From the NCBI RefSeq assembly GCF_018310695.1, contig NZ_JAGXCY010000006.1:176432-240431 (forward strand): a stretch of 64,000 nucleotides of DNA, written 5' to 3'. Both the position numbers and the translations under genes were made by a program. Under the pieces are notes generated by a model. It saw nothing but the letters and a program-made list of their open reading frames with translations. It searched no databases and had not been told where the DNA came from. The stretch comes from Paenibacillus sp. Marseille-Q4541. Lineage in GTDB: Bacteria > Bacillota > Bacilli > Paenibacillales > Paenibacillaceae. This document shows positions 37,201-45,540 of this stretch, one piece after another (position 1 is the stretch's first letter; each line of letters opens with the position of its first letter).

Positions 37201-37757
37201 ATGCCAAAGAGTTAACGGATGCTGAGCGTCACCAGACGTCTAAAGATCTCTATACAACTCAGTACATGACTGTCCTAGCTAAAGAACCTTCTTGGGCTGG
37301 GCGCTACTTCTGGATGTTGTTGTCACAAGATTTACGTACTTTCATTGGGCCTAAAGATGGTTTACCTGGGGGAGTTGATCCGTACCGGGCAAGTGCTTCT
37401 ATACAGCATTGGTACGGTGAGTACAGTTTACCCGCAGATGTTGTTGCCGTGAAGAAAGGTACGTCTATGGAAACCTATGCGAGAGCGCAAACTCTAGATG
37501 ATCATTCGGATGTGTTATTGAAAAATGGTTATATCGTAGTTAACTTCAACCTTGAAAGTATCCGAAATGGAGATACAGCTAATCCGCATTTGCAATACAT
37601 TCACGCGCCCCTGATGAATCAGTGGAAGCTAGAAGGATTTGAGAGTGAATTTGTTACACCAAAAGGCAATCAATTTACGTCTTTGGATGGAGATGTATTG
37701 TATTACTACAGTCATCTATCCAGCAGAGATGATTTCTCTTCTGAAGTCCCTCATTAG
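34221..37757 (+). CDS. Large secreted protein with bacterial Ig-like (Big_2) domain, unknown
   Basis: 1178 aa. An N-terminal signal or anchor (hydrophobic about 14-35, SEAAPQV at its end). A BIG2-like Ig domain lies at about 250-345 (TTWSSDKKSVVEVNESGRITGKSKGIAKITVRW read in pieces). A Cys/Gly-rich hinge follows (CLEGEECGGEGED), then several long beta-rich regions with many Thr, Tyr and Pro and no enzyme motif I can identify. It lacks SLH, LPXTG or a late TM segment. Start coupling by 4-nt overlap with the SLH protein indicates joint production in fixed ratio. The first 800 bp are AT-rich like the preceding gene's end. A terminator ends the unit. Probably a cell-surface or matrix component. 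Confidence 0.75.
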   Translation: MRKCDYKMINISKIIMFFRWLSIVIIFVSSITFFSDLSYSEAAPQVVVVSPDSEDIEPLKHPTVSPAGPIGYQKKVKLVDGIKNAGPGVYWVQIDNGYWVATSYRGNISVKNTGSRNDPWPSVGLVKDKIEMVGKPIYMPDDYTDANGELIQPNIVSNAIITKVATTQDQGITSLIKSLELVGEKTGVLLESETGRRVYPTLPGENNSYLEEYNRYTGNDGDNGYPKNTAMYLTPLTITWRGKVIEQKKIQLSGKNNLKVNEQTYLKGEVSTIKPGEDNYGNPVDISTRTDTTWSSDKKSVVEVNESGRITGKSKGIAKITVRWKEKEEDGGLYDLMTSITVTVTEEGCLEGEECGGEGEDPSGGGACKYTINPPSQVSSPTTTFMEPGAQGHILGDDTANGRHFDATLGIPTSENLYANTWAMKYLYQHTFGQQKGTVTYDCNAEVTYLLKWKEKQDPIKGEDGKETPQPDIEKSENETKKYSFSFTRNYSYWKINNLEVYKIDRATMSNYALPNGNATLLPKGYSIPSVDMEHTEDVQTHVIPKETSEISFTPEVVDKGGYTKPTPPDDTNKIKSLAEGQTKPPDVKNDALHFSYESGTTTVMDGSTVSENGPTPSKIPDPSKIGPYKETGEQVLYQDRLLISKSLINQAHTSSTGTINYSLLPTNVGGSGDKSFSIQPINTVTVHTPVVNYSSVTDDQAHNQKTKPNYSRAAFILDRPFKVRIPTDGQHVSYPGYGDRDYAKYVRTKEVYFPFDVYSGDKRTFYSKNTWIPVPVSQPEMEFFLPVWVDEGDYTVYFRTIAENAPTDFTHQPDANTDLLNHVATDTAAVEVIGRLYDFHITDIADYEWETVFRSILGSPIPSGFSYWTGLNGIDGAARGNSSPFILPVRPGSHPVPSYSNVAVKTGYHFKFDLKTKGNMFTSSDGIRVTPSFYYVAKDGSQRQEVDLYYSKGEKHFIRIGSAQDEEKRFVVLNSRLRNVPAVEMTDTAAYRYAKELTDAERHQTSKDLYTTQYMTVLAKEPSWAGRYFWMLLSQDLRTFIGPKDGLPGGVDPYRASASIQHWYGEYSLPADVVAVKKGTSMETYARAQTLDDHSDVLLKNGYIVVNFNLESIRNGDTANPHLQYIHAPLMNQWKLEGFESEFVTPKGNQFTSLDGDVLYYYSHLSSRDDFSSEVPH

Positions 37758-37799
37758 TCCGCTCAATGTACACTGCTTCATATTACCTAATCCAACATC

Positions 37800-37831
37800 A
37801 AAAAAGACCCTGCTCATGCAGGGTCTTTTTT
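37800..37831 (+). terminator. Intrinsic terminator of the SLH/1178-aa pair
   Basis: The GACCCTGC/GCAGGGTC stem has a TCAT loop and is flanked by A6 and T6, so it could act on both strands. Confidence 0.9.
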
Positions 37832-38098
37832 GATCATACTGTTCAACATCTTCTAACGATCTCTTATGCTATTCTTCGTATAACTTATCTGGGTAGTACT
37901 GCTATCCTGCCATCTTACCTCTGATTTGTTACTTATAGACTACTTTAATATTAAAAATCTTACATATGGTTTAATCTACGAGCTACTTATTACGACTTCT
38001 TAACCATATTATCGGATAATTCACAAAAATATTAATAGGATATAGAGATTTTTTTAGAAAAATTATTGAACAAGCATGACTTTTGATCTATGTGATTT
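37832..38098. other. Intergenic region between convergent genes, no feature
   Basis: AT-rich and without ORF. No terminator is obvious for the minus-strand 5'-nucleotidase gene apart from the symmetrical one at 37800-37831. Confidence 0.4.
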
Positions 38099-39916
38099 TT
38101 ATGAAGCTGTTGGTAGCTTCAATGTCTGTCCTGGATAGATCCAGTGTGCATTTTTAAGTTTGTTCAAATTTTGAAGTGTCTGCCATGTTGTATCGTATGT
38201 CTTGGAGATGGAATACAGGGTGTCTCCTGCTTTTACAACATAGACTTTTGGCTTCTCTTCAGATGGTTTAGCTGGTTTACTTGGTTTTTCTGGCGTTGTT
38301 GGTTTTTCCGGTTTAGCAGGAACTCCAGGCGCTGGCTTTTCTTCTGCTGGAGGAGCAATTACGGGTGCTGTTCCTTCAGAAATACGACCATCCGTTGAAA
38401 CGGTTCCTTGACCCAACTTTTGCAGATGGGAGATTAAGGCTTCATCCAGGGAACCATACATACCTGCTTGGCTATATTTCTTGAACATATCATATTCATC
38501 GCCGCCGATAGATGTAAAATCATTGGTTGCGAGCGAATAAGTTGCGTTCGGGTCGATTGCTTTTCCGCCGATCATTACGGAATGAACTCGATTTCCGGCT
38601 TCTTTTGAAGGATCGATTTTAAACGTAAATCCGGAAATTTGCGGGAATCCACCGCTTGCTTCTGGATAGCTTTTTACACCGTTTTCGAGTGCTGCGATGA
38701 TGTCTTCCCCTTTAACGTTCAGGGTTACTATCTGGTTACCAAAAGGAAGAACGGTAATGACTTCACCTTTGGTGACTTCGCCTTTCTCAATGGAAGCACG
38801 AATACCGCCACCGTTCGTTAATGCAACATCTGCACCAGATACTTCGCGTAAAGCGTCAGCAATCAGGTCACCCAGATTGGTTTCTCCAGTACGTACTTTT
38901 TCTCGGGCACCTTCAAGATCAGTTGCAATGTTTGCTACAATTTCATCGAGGATAGGCGATTGTTCTTTTGTAATGGAGCTCACAAGTGCGGTTACTTTTT
39001 CGTTAGGGGTAAAGCCTGCTGCTTCTTTCTCATCAATGAGCGAGGCTTGTTTCTTCACAACTTTGCCGCCATCTACCCACAGATCCACGACGCCAACATA
39101 ATTGGTGTACTCGCCTGCACTTGCAATCAGGGTCCCATTATCGGATACGATTCCATCTTCCAAGGTTGTATGGCTATGACCATCAATATAAATATCAATG
39201 CCATCCACTTCATCGACAACATCAAATGTATTATCTACATCGGAATCATCTTGTCCCATATGTGCCAGTGCAACGATAACATCGACTTTACTACGAAGCT
39301 CATCCACACGTTTTTGCATTTCGTCAGAGGGATCAGTGAACTGAATGCCTTCTACGTTTTTTGGATTGGTTTTATATGCGGTTTCTTGTGTAGTAAGAGC
39401 GATGATTCCCAATTTCACACCATCGACTTCTTTAATGATATACGGATCAAAAAGGCTTGTACCGTCCTTCTTCTTCACGTTGGCACTGATCATCGGGAAA
39501 TTAAATTCTTTGCTGAGTTTCACTAGATGTTCCCAGCCGTAGTTGAATTCATGGTTACCCGGAACGATCGCGTCGTATCCCATTTCATTCATGACCTTCA
39601 CAATGCTTTCCCCGTTGACCAAGGTAGCAAAGGTTGTTCCGTGAATAGCATCGCCACCATCAAGAAAAAGGGTGTTTGGATTATCCTTGCGGTACTTGTC
39701 CGCAATACCAGCCACTTTGGCATATCCGATGTTTGGTGAAGCTTCGACAGCACGGGCATGCGTATCATTCGTATGTAGAATGGTAATGTGAGTCCCTTTC
39801 TGATCCGCTCCTGAAACGGATCCTGATGTTTCTACAGCCGCACTTGCTAGACCCATAGAACTAAAAAATAATGCCGATACTGCAATGGACGATAATGAAT
39901 TTTTCCAATTAAACAT
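38099..39916 (-). CDS. Secreted 5'-nucleotidase/2',3'-cyclic phosphodiesterase with LysM
   Basis: 605 aa from ATG 39916 (GGGAGGG upstream; spacing about 11 nt). The signal peptide is about 1-27. The metallophosphatase domain (about 42-290) shows HTNDTHAR, GGDAIHG, PGNHEFNYG, AHMGQDD and DGHSHT, the dimetal-binding set. The 5'-nucleotidase C-terminal substrate domain follows (about 330-505, GNQIVTL and NDFTSIGGDEYDMF). A Pro/Lys/Glu-rich spacer and one LysM (about 557-605, YVVKAGDTLYSISKTYDT) bind it to peptidoglycan. It releases nucleosides and phosphate from external nucleotides. Single gene. Confidence 0.93.
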   Translation of the reverse strand: MFNWKNSLSSIAVSALFFSSMGLASAAVETSGSVSGADQKGTHITILHTNDTHARAVEASPNIGYAKVAGIADKYRKDNPNTLFLDGGDAIHGTTFATLVNGESIVKVMNEMGYDAIVPGNHEFNYGWEHLVKLSKEFNFPMISANVKKKDGTSLFDPYIIKEVDGVKLGIIALTTQETAYKTNPKNVEGIQFTDPSDEMQKRVDELRSKVDVIVALAHMGQDDSDVDNTFDVVDEVDGIDIYIDGHSHTTLEDGIVSDNGTLIASAGEYTNYVGVVDLWVDGGKVVKKQASLIDEKEAAGFTPNEKVTALVSSITKEQSPILDEIVANIATDLEGAREKVRTGETNLGDLIADALREVSGADVALTNGGGIRASIEKGEVTKGEVITVLPFGNQIVTLNVKGEDIIAALENGVKSYPEASGGFPQISGFTFKIDPSKEAGNRVHSVMIGGKAIDPNATYSLATNDFTSIGGDEYDMFKKYSQAGMYGSLDEALISHLQKLGQGTVSTDGRISEGTAPVIAPPAEEKPAPGVPAKPEKPTTPEKPSKPAKPSEEKPKVYVVKAGDTLYSISKTYDTTWQTLQNLNKLKNAHWIYPGQTLKLPTAS

Positions 39917-40183
39917 AGAAGTCTCAACCCTCCCAATTTTTAATTCAAACATATTTTACCAAATAATTTTAGGATATAGTTCATTTTTTAGGTGAAATAT
40001 CTGCCATAGATTTGACAAGCAGGTTCCTTTTTTGAAATTACTTCTATTTAAATCAAGTTATCTATATTTTCTGTAAAAACAGAATGGTTACGACAGATGT
40101 AGAAATGAAGTAGAATAAATATAGTATGATCTGTTTTGCATAGGATCTAACGTGTAGCTACTTTTTTGAGAGGGGATAGAGAG

Positions 40184-41881
40184 ATGTCACAGGATCATCA
40201 TAGGGAAGAACTCCTTATCCTCAAGACCATTGCGGAAACACTCAACACTTCAAATGACCTGAAGCCGATGCTGCATCATGTGCTTGGCAAGTTGATGGAA
40301 CTCACTGGACTTACTTCCAGCTGGATTTTTTTGAACGAAGATACAGAGTATGAGTTTGTGGCTGATTATAATCTTCCTCCAGGACTGACATACAATAATA
40401 AGGCGCCTATGTGTGGCAGTTCTTGTTGGTGTCTAAATTCTTATCGCAGTAAAAAACTGAAGGGTGCGGTGAACATTCTTGAATGCCAGCGCTTAGAGAA
40501 AGCAGTGGATCAGGGAGAAGGAGATACTTGGAACATCTCTCACCATGCGACAGTCCCACTGCGCTCGGGTCAGCGCTCATTCGGACTAATGAATGTAGCT
40601 GCCCCAGACAAAAATCATTTTAGCGAAGAAGAACTGGCTTTACTGGAAAGTGTTGCTCTCCAGATTGGCAGTACGATTGAGCGGACGAGATTATATGCGC
40701 TGGAGCAGCGTAGGGCAGAACGATTTGCGTCTGTTGGCGAACTAGTAAATCAGTTATCTGCCGTCATGGAGCAGCAGGTAGTTACTGAAGAAGAGGTCAT
40801 CCACGCTGTGCTGGAACTGATTCATACTCATTTCGATTGGCCTTATGCAATCTGGCTCGAAGGGGAGAAAACAGAATTACTTCAGGCCTGTATACATAAT
40901 AAAGGAATGACTCCGAAAGTGATTACACTTTCAATGCTTCCAGAGTCAGATAAAAAAAGCAGGGAAAACCGCTGTTTCCAAAGCCAAGATTCTTTTCAAA
41001 TGATGAAACCCGAGGACGTGCCTGCTCCTTTGAGGACTTTGGCAGACATGGACACAGATATACAGAGTAACGTAACTTGGATCGCTTCCAAGGTGAGTAC
41101 TTGTGCAAATAATGAAAACAATTATGCCCTCCTCATTGCTTCAACATCAAAAGAAACACTTCGGCCAGCAGATGGGGAGGCTCTTGATGCTCTATTGGAT
41201 GCGGTAATGAGTGCAAGGGCGCGTGTATTTCTTGACGAACAGCGCAAAGAACTTGCAAGACTTGCCGAACGAAATCGTCTGGCTAGAGATCTGCATGATT
41301 CGGTTAATCAGATGTTGTTCTCCCTCTCGGTGACAGCAAAAGGGGTGGAACGATTGTTGCAAAATAATCAAAAAGAGGCCGCGCTACCCTACATTACAGA
41401 TATGCAGCAGTTGTCCCAAGATGCACTTTCAGAGATGAGATCTCTTATTTTACAATTAAGACCTTCTGAGCTGAATAAAGGTATTGGTCTCGCATTAAAG
41501 TGCTATGGCGAAAATTTAGGTTTAAACATGATGTTACAGAATACACTACATGGCGTATTGACCGAAGATATGGAAGAGACCTTATTTAGAATTGGCCAGG
41601 AAGCTCTAAATAATGTAAGTAAACATGCAAATGCCATGTTGACGAAAATAAAGATATATAAGAAGGACGATAAAATTACGCTCATTATTGAAGATAATGG
41701 ACAAGGAAGTAGACTCGAAGCAGGCGAGTTAGATCGGATTGCATGGAAAGGGTCCATAGGTCTTGCTTCTATGCGGGAACGGGCAGAAATGGCTGGAGGC
41801 GAACTCGTCTGGAGAAGTGAATCTGGAAAAGGAACGACGGTAACCGTGGTATTGCCACAGCATGTTTCTTTTATAAATTAA
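40184..41881 (+). CDS. GAF sensor histidine kinase with Fe-S-type cysteine motif (AirS/NreB-like)
   Basis: 565 aa from ATG 40184 (GAGGGGA at 7 nt). Two GAF-like regions (about 15-170 and 190-345), no TM helix, then a HisKA_3 dimerisation domain with the phospho-acceptor H371 in RLARDLHDSVNQ and a HATPase domain (IGQEALNNVSKHANA, DNGQGS, IGLASMRERAEMAGG). In the first GAF, four cysteines C77, C81, C83 and C101 form C-x3-C-x-C-x17-C around MCGSSCWCLNSY and ILECQRL. AirS of Staphylococcus aureus holds a redox-active [2Fe-2S] cluster on a similar set. It therefore probably senses oxygen or redox state in the cytosol. It is the first gene of a two-component operon. Confidence 0.9.
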   Translation: MSQDHHREELLILKTIAETLNTSNDLKPMLHHVLGKLMELTGLTSSWIFLNEDTEYEFVADYNLPPGLTYNNKAPMCGSSCWCLNSYRSKKLKGAVNILECQRLEKAVDQGEGDTWNISHHATVPLRSGQRSFGLMNVAAPDKNHFSEEELALLESVALQIGSTIERTRLYALEQRRAERFASVGELVNQLSAVMEQQVVTEEEVIHAVLELIHTHFDWPYAIWLEGEKTELLQACIHNKGMTPKVITLSMLPESDKKSRENRCFQSQDSFQMMKPEDVPAPLRTLADMDTDIQSNVTWIASKVSTCANNENNYALLIASTSKETLRPADGEALDALLDAVMSARARVFLDEQRKELARLAERNRLARDLHDSVNQMLFSLSVTAKGVERLLQNNQKEAALPYITDMQQLSQDALSEMRSLILQLRPSELNKGIGLALKCYGENLGLNMMLQNTLHGVLTEDMEETLFRIGQEALNNVSKHANAMLTKIKIYKKDDKITLIIEDNGQGSRLEAGELDRIAWKGSIGLASMRERAEMAGGELVWRSESGKGTTVTVVLPQHVSFIN

Positions 41882-41915
41882 ATAAATACCATCGCATTCG
41901 GTTGGAGGGAACCTA

Positions 41916-42617
41916 TTGAGCATTAAAATTGTGATTACAGATGATCATGCCGTTGTTCGGAAAGGCTTGCAGCTGTTTCTTTCCACACATTCTGATCTTG
42001 AATTGATTGGAGAAGCGAGTAACGGGGCGGAAGCTATACGTATCGTAGAGGAGAAGAAGCCGGATATTATCTTGATGGATCTTCGTATGCCGGTGATGGA
42101 TGGAATAGAGACGACCCGGCGTATTAAGAAAATAGATGAGAAAATCAAAGTCATCGTGATGACTTCCTATAACGATCAGGACCATGTACTTCCGGCAATT
42201 CGGGCTGGAGCGAAGGGTTATTTATTGAAAGATGCGGACCCCGGTGAAATTACGGAAGCCATTTATAAGGTCCATGCTGGCGAGGTCGTGCTTCATCCCG
42301 ATGCAACGGGGCTGCTGGTGAATCATATTGCCGAGTCTCCGGGGCAAGGTAAGCTGTCATTAAATAGGGAAGGGAATGTTTCACCCGCAGAACCAACCGC
42401 TACTAAGGAACAACTTACGCCGCGAGAGGTGGATGTTCTCCGTTATCTTGCTAAAGGCAAGAGTAATAAAGAAATTGCAGAGGATCTTTTTATTACGGAA
42501 AAAACGGTCAAAACCCATGTCAGTCATATCTTAGATAAGCTTGGAGTTGGAGACCGAACAGGGGCTGCTATCTATGCGCTCACTCACGAAATGTTTGATA
42601 AACACCCTGGCAGGTAG
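41916..42617 (+). CDS. NarL/LuxR-type response regulator
   Basis: 233 aa from TTG 41916, with GGAGGG upstream. The receiver domain (1-120) has the acidic pocket D9/D10, phospho-acceptor D55 (LMDLRMP), T83 and K105. A Pro/Thr-rich linker is longer than usual (about 130-165). The LuxR-type HTH (about 166-230) shows LTPREVDVLRYLAKGKSNKEIAEDLFITEKTVKTHVSHIL. It is the partner of the upstream histidine kinase, 34 bp away. Targets are not visible; the FMN reductase cluster downstream is separated by a terminator. Confidence 0.95.
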   Translation: MSIKIVITDDHAVVRKGLQLFLSTHSDLELIGEASNGAEAIRIVEEKKPDIILMDLRMPVMDGIETTRRIKKIDEKIKVIVMTSYNDQDHVLPAIRAGAKGYLLKDADPGEITEAIYKVHAGEVVLHPDATGLLVNHIAESPGQGKLSLNREGNVSPAEPTATKEQLTPREVDVLRYLAKGKSNKEIAEDLFITEKTVKTHVSHILDKLGVGDRTGAAIYALTHEMFDKHPGR

Positions 42618-42691
42618 GCTCAATCATAATCACAGTATGAATCGAGAATCCATCTAGAGAAGGTATCTTTGCTCCTTCTTATGTCGCAGTG

Positions 42692-42718
42692 GCTCAGTCT
42701 TTGGACTGAGCTTTTTTT
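42692..42718 (+). terminator. Terminator of the two-component operon
   Basis: A perfect 8-bp stem GCTCAGTC/GACTGAGC, loop TTTG, followed by seven T. Confidence 0.9.
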
Positions 42719-42806
42719 GTACTTATTTTTCAGTCTCATAGCCGACGATGAAGGGCGTGACTGCAAGGTACAATGAATTTATCAAAAAACGAAGGAGCAA
42801 TACAAC

Positions 42807-43367
42807 ATGAAATTTATCATTGTATCGGGCAGTAATCGCAAAGAAGCTACGAGCACCAAAGTAGGAAAATATATGACGACCTATATACAGCAAAAACGAA
42901 GTCACGCACAATTGTTTGATCTTTATCGTCTTCCACTTCCTTTGTATTCTCCTGATGAAGATACAGAACAGGATCAGAATATAACCCTTTTCAAAAAACA
43001 GCTTACAGAAGCGGATGGTATCGTACTCATTACCCCAGAGTACCACGGTAGCATAAGCGGTGTTTTGAAAAATGCACTCGATCATGTGTCTGCTCATCAA
43101 TTTCATGATAAACCTGTGCTGTCTGTCAGTGTGGCAGGAGGTGCTGTCGGTATTAGTTCTCTTCAACAACTACAGGTTATCGTTAGGAATCTGCATGGAC
43201 TGAACAGTCCGGAGTGGTTATCCATTGGAGGTTCGCAGCGGGAGTCCTTTGAATCTACAGATTTCTCTTATAGCACAGGGGAAGGTTCCGCGATAATAGA
43301 CCGGATTCATCATGTGACGGATTATTTTATAAGCATGACGAAGCAGCTACGAAAGGAGAATGACTGA
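42807..43367 (+). CDS. NADPH-dependent FMN reductase (azoreductase-like)
   Basis: 186 aa, AAGGAGC before the ATG. Flavodoxin-like: FMN phosphate loop GSNRKEATSTKVG (8-20) and PEYHGSISGVLKNALDHVS (77-95), typical of the YhdA/azobenzene reductase group, which reduces azo compounds, quinones or chromate. It overlaps the VOC gene by 1 nt (TGATG), so they form an operon. Confidence 0.92.
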   Translation: MKFIIVSGSNRKEATSTKVGKYMTTYIQQKRSHAQLFDLYRLPLPLYSPDEDTEQDQNITLFKKQLTEADGIVLITPEYHGSISGVLKNALDHVSAHQFHDKPVLSVSVAGGAVGISSLQQLQVIVRNLHGLNSPEWLSIGGSQRESFESTDFSYSTGEGSAIIDRIHHVTDYFISMTKQLRKEND

Positions 43368-43852
43368 TGATTAGAGGACTGTTTGAAACCCATTTGAACG
43401 TATCAGATCTGAAGCGATCCGCAGCATTTTACGAAGAGATCATCGGTCTTGAACTGGCCCATACGGATAGCCGAGGGGTCCGGTTTTACTGGATAGGAGG
43501 AAGAGGTACAGCCATGCTCGGCTTGTGGGAGAAAAAACCACATGAAATATACAGGCAGCATTTTGCCTTCGAGGTACCCCTTCCAAAGTTTACTGAGACT
43601 TTGACAGAGCTTTCTCAAAAAGGGTTACAGCTTGATAACTTTGTTAGTGATGGGACGGGAAGACCTTTTGTCTTTGGATGGATGCCTGCTGTATCCATGT
43701 ATGCAGAAGATCCGGACGGACATTCCATCGAATGGTTATCCATGCTCCCGGGTGAGGCAAAGCCGGAGCTTGGAGTGATCCCATGGGAAGATTGGAAGGA
43801 AATGCACGACAGAGAGTCACAACCAGAAGGGAAAAGGGGATGGAGAATATGA
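43367..43852 (+). CDS. VOC superfamily (glyoxalase/bleomycin-resistance-like) protein
   Basis: 161 aa. Two beta-alpha-beta-beta-beta modules (FETHLNVSDLKRSAAFYEEIIGLELA and the second repeat VSMYAEDPDGHSIEWLSM). Likely metal ligands are H9, H66 or the nearby H, and E126 in HSIEWL. Function may be a lyase, dioxygenase or antibiotic-binding protein; no specific subfamily is clear. The C-terminal tail (PWEDWKEMHDRES) is extra. Co-transcribed with the FMN reductase. Confidence 0.85.
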   Translation: MIRGLFETHLNVSDLKRSAAFYEEIIGLELAHTDSRGVRFYWIGGRGTAMLGLWEKKPHEIYRQHFAFEVPLPKFTETLTELSQKGLQLDNFVSDGTGRPFVFGWMPAVSMYAEDPDGHSIEWLSMLPGEAKPELGVIPWEDWKEMHDRESQPEGKRGWRI

Positions 43853-44013
43853 TTATTAATCCAGTCATTATGGAAGAACTTTCACTACATTTCAAAGCTG
43901 AACAATATAAGCTCTTAGAACGTAAGCCCGAACGAATAACAGTTCATGGTGGATTAGATCAAAGGTATTCATTAGTATGGCAATTAATCAAACGGTGGAT
44001 AATAAAAGAATAA
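43840..44013 (+). CDS. Small protein, 57 aa, unknown
   Basis: Starts MENMIINPVIMEELSL after GAAGGGAAAAGGGG, overlapping the last 13 nt of the VOC gene; an ATG three codons later is also possible. The product has an EQYKLLERKPERITVHGG segment and an amphipathic basic end (VWQLIKRWIIKE). A good terminator directly follows its stop, consistent with it being the last gene of the operon. No family recognised. Confidence 0.55.
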   Translation: MENMIINPVIMEELSLHFKAEQYKLLERKPERITVHGGLDQRYSLVWQLIKRWIIKE

Positions 44014-44017
44014 TATA

Positions 44018-44059
44018 AAGAGCATATGTCCATTACATTTTTGGATGTGTGCTCTTTTT
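44018..44059 (+). terminator. Terminator of the FMN reductase/VOC operon
   Basis: A 15-bp stem with three G-U pairs (arms AAGAGCATATGTCCA and TGGATGTGTGCTCTT) is followed by TTT-rich sequence. Confidence 0.75.
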
Positions 44060-44550
44060 GTTTGTTCTCATTCAATTATAAGTTAACTCGATGGCAACTT
44101 CATATAGATATGAGAGAAAATCTATTGAAATTTTACAATATATGGTGTAAAGTAGGTGAAAATCCACTATATTCACTAACAAACTCACCATATACCTTTA
44201 TATTAAACCTCTCTTTGTTAAATAACTTAACATATCCATAGTGTTTACAGCTTCCATAGTTGTTCAAGTACAGTTGAGATGAACTGCGTTTTTCATTTCT
44301 TGGTGCAGATATGTTCGGTTCCACTCTATTATCCAATACAACCTATAGTCATAGGGCATTCTCACATAACCTTATTTTTTATACCTATTTTTGAGTATTT
44401 GATTCGACCTTGGTTCAATAAAAAATGGATTTATTTCCGAATAAGGAGATTCTTCGTCTCCATTTAGTAAAGTGATGTCGGCCTGTTGGTCGTTCACATA
44501 TTCTGCTATGTCATTTCCATTAGACTTCAACAGAAAATGAGGGGATCATC
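44060..44550. other. AT-rich intergenic region, no supported gene
   Basis: 490 bases. Short ORFs exist on both strands but have no ribosome binding site or recognisable content. A loose inverted pair ATATGGTG (about 44137) and CACCATAT (about 44187) is visible. The promoter of the oligopeptide importer must lie here. Confidence 0.45.
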
Positions 44551-45540
44551 TTGAGTGAACCTGTGCTTCGCATTGAAAATCTGAAGACCGTATTCAGAAC
44601 AAATCGCGGTGAAGTTCCTGCAGTAGATGGCATTGATCTTGCTTTGTATCCGGGAGAAGTAGTCGGACTTGTAGGAGAATCCGGTTGCGGGAAAAGCATG
44701 ACCTCCCTGTCAGTACTTCGACTAGTTCCAAGTCCTCCAGGTGTCATTGCCGAAGGTTCCATCTATCTCAAGGGACAAGATCTTATACGTCTAACTGAAA
44801 AAGAAATGTGCCGCATTCGCGGAAAAACAATTTCGATGATTTTTCAAGAGCCCATGACTTCGTTAAACCCACTGTTCACCGTAGGTCAGCAGTTAGTGGA
44901 GACACTCCGCATCCATGAACCAATAAGCCGCAAAGACGCTAGGGAGAAAGCTGCCGAACTGCTTGCTGAAGTGGGAATACCCAGACCCGAAAAGGTAGTA
45001 AAACAGTATCCTCATGAGCTATCGGGAGGAATGCGACAACGGGTCATGATTGCCATGGCAATCTCCTGTGATCCAGAAGTATTGATTGCCGATGAACCAA
45101 CAACGGCGCTGGATGTAACGATCCAGGCTCAGATCCTTGACCTAATTCGAGAAAGAAATAAGCGTTGCGGTACTTCGGTCCTGATGATTACCCATGATCT
45201 TGGTGTCGTTGCAGAAATGTGCGATCGGATCGCTGTCATGTACGCGGGAAAAGTAGTGGAGCAGGGAACCGTAAAGGACATATTCCGGAGCCCACAGCAT
45301 CCATATACCCAAGGGTTGATTCGTTCTATACCAAGGCTTGAAGGGTCCAGAGAACGGCTTTATTCTATCCCGGGTCAAGTGCCAGTGATGAACAACCTAA
45401 TGACAGGTTGCCGGTTTGCCACTCGTTGTCCCTATGTAATGAATCGATGCAGGGAAGAACTACCGGAACTGACCGAACGGAATCCTAGGCATTACAGCCG
45501 CTGCTGGCTAGAGGAGCTGCCACAGGAGGACGCGATATGA
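44551..45540 (+). CDS. Oligopeptide/dipeptide ABC importer ATPase (OppD/DppD)
   Basis: 329 aa from TTG 44551 (GAGGGG upstream). Walker A GESGCGKS (42-49), Q-loop [11 protein letters not shown], signature LSGGMRQR, Walker [13 protein letters not shown], and H-loop ITHDLG. The C-terminal oligo_HPN extension carries the family cysteines ([15 protein letters not shown] and SRCW), which bind an Fe-S cluster in some OppD/DppD proteins. It powers peptide import with the OppF partner, overlapping it by 4 nt (ATGA). Confidence 0.95.
   Translation: MSEPVLRIENLKTVFRTNRGEVPAVDGIDLALYPGEVVGLVGESGCGKSMTSLSVLRLVPSPPGVIAEGSIYLKGQDLIRLTEKEMCRIRGKTISMIFQEPMTSLNPLFTVGQQLVETLRIHEPISRKDAREKAAELLAEVGIPRPEKVVKQYPHELSGGMRQRVMIAMAISCDPEVLIADEPTTALDVTIQAQILDLIRERNKRCGTSVLMITHDLGVVAEMCDRIAVMYAGKVVEQGTVKDIFRSPQHPYTQGLIRSIPRLEGSRERLYSIPGQVPVMNNLMTGCRFATRCPYVMNRCREELPELTERNPRHYSRCWLEELPQEDAI

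Noticed and set aside
42723..43169. 148-codon minus-strand ORF
   Set aside because: Antisense shadow of the FMN reductase gene, which has clear family motifs.
44133..44467. Short ORFs on both strands in the 44.1-44.5 kb gap
   Set aside because: No ribosome binding sites, no protein features and overlapping each other; likely chance frames.
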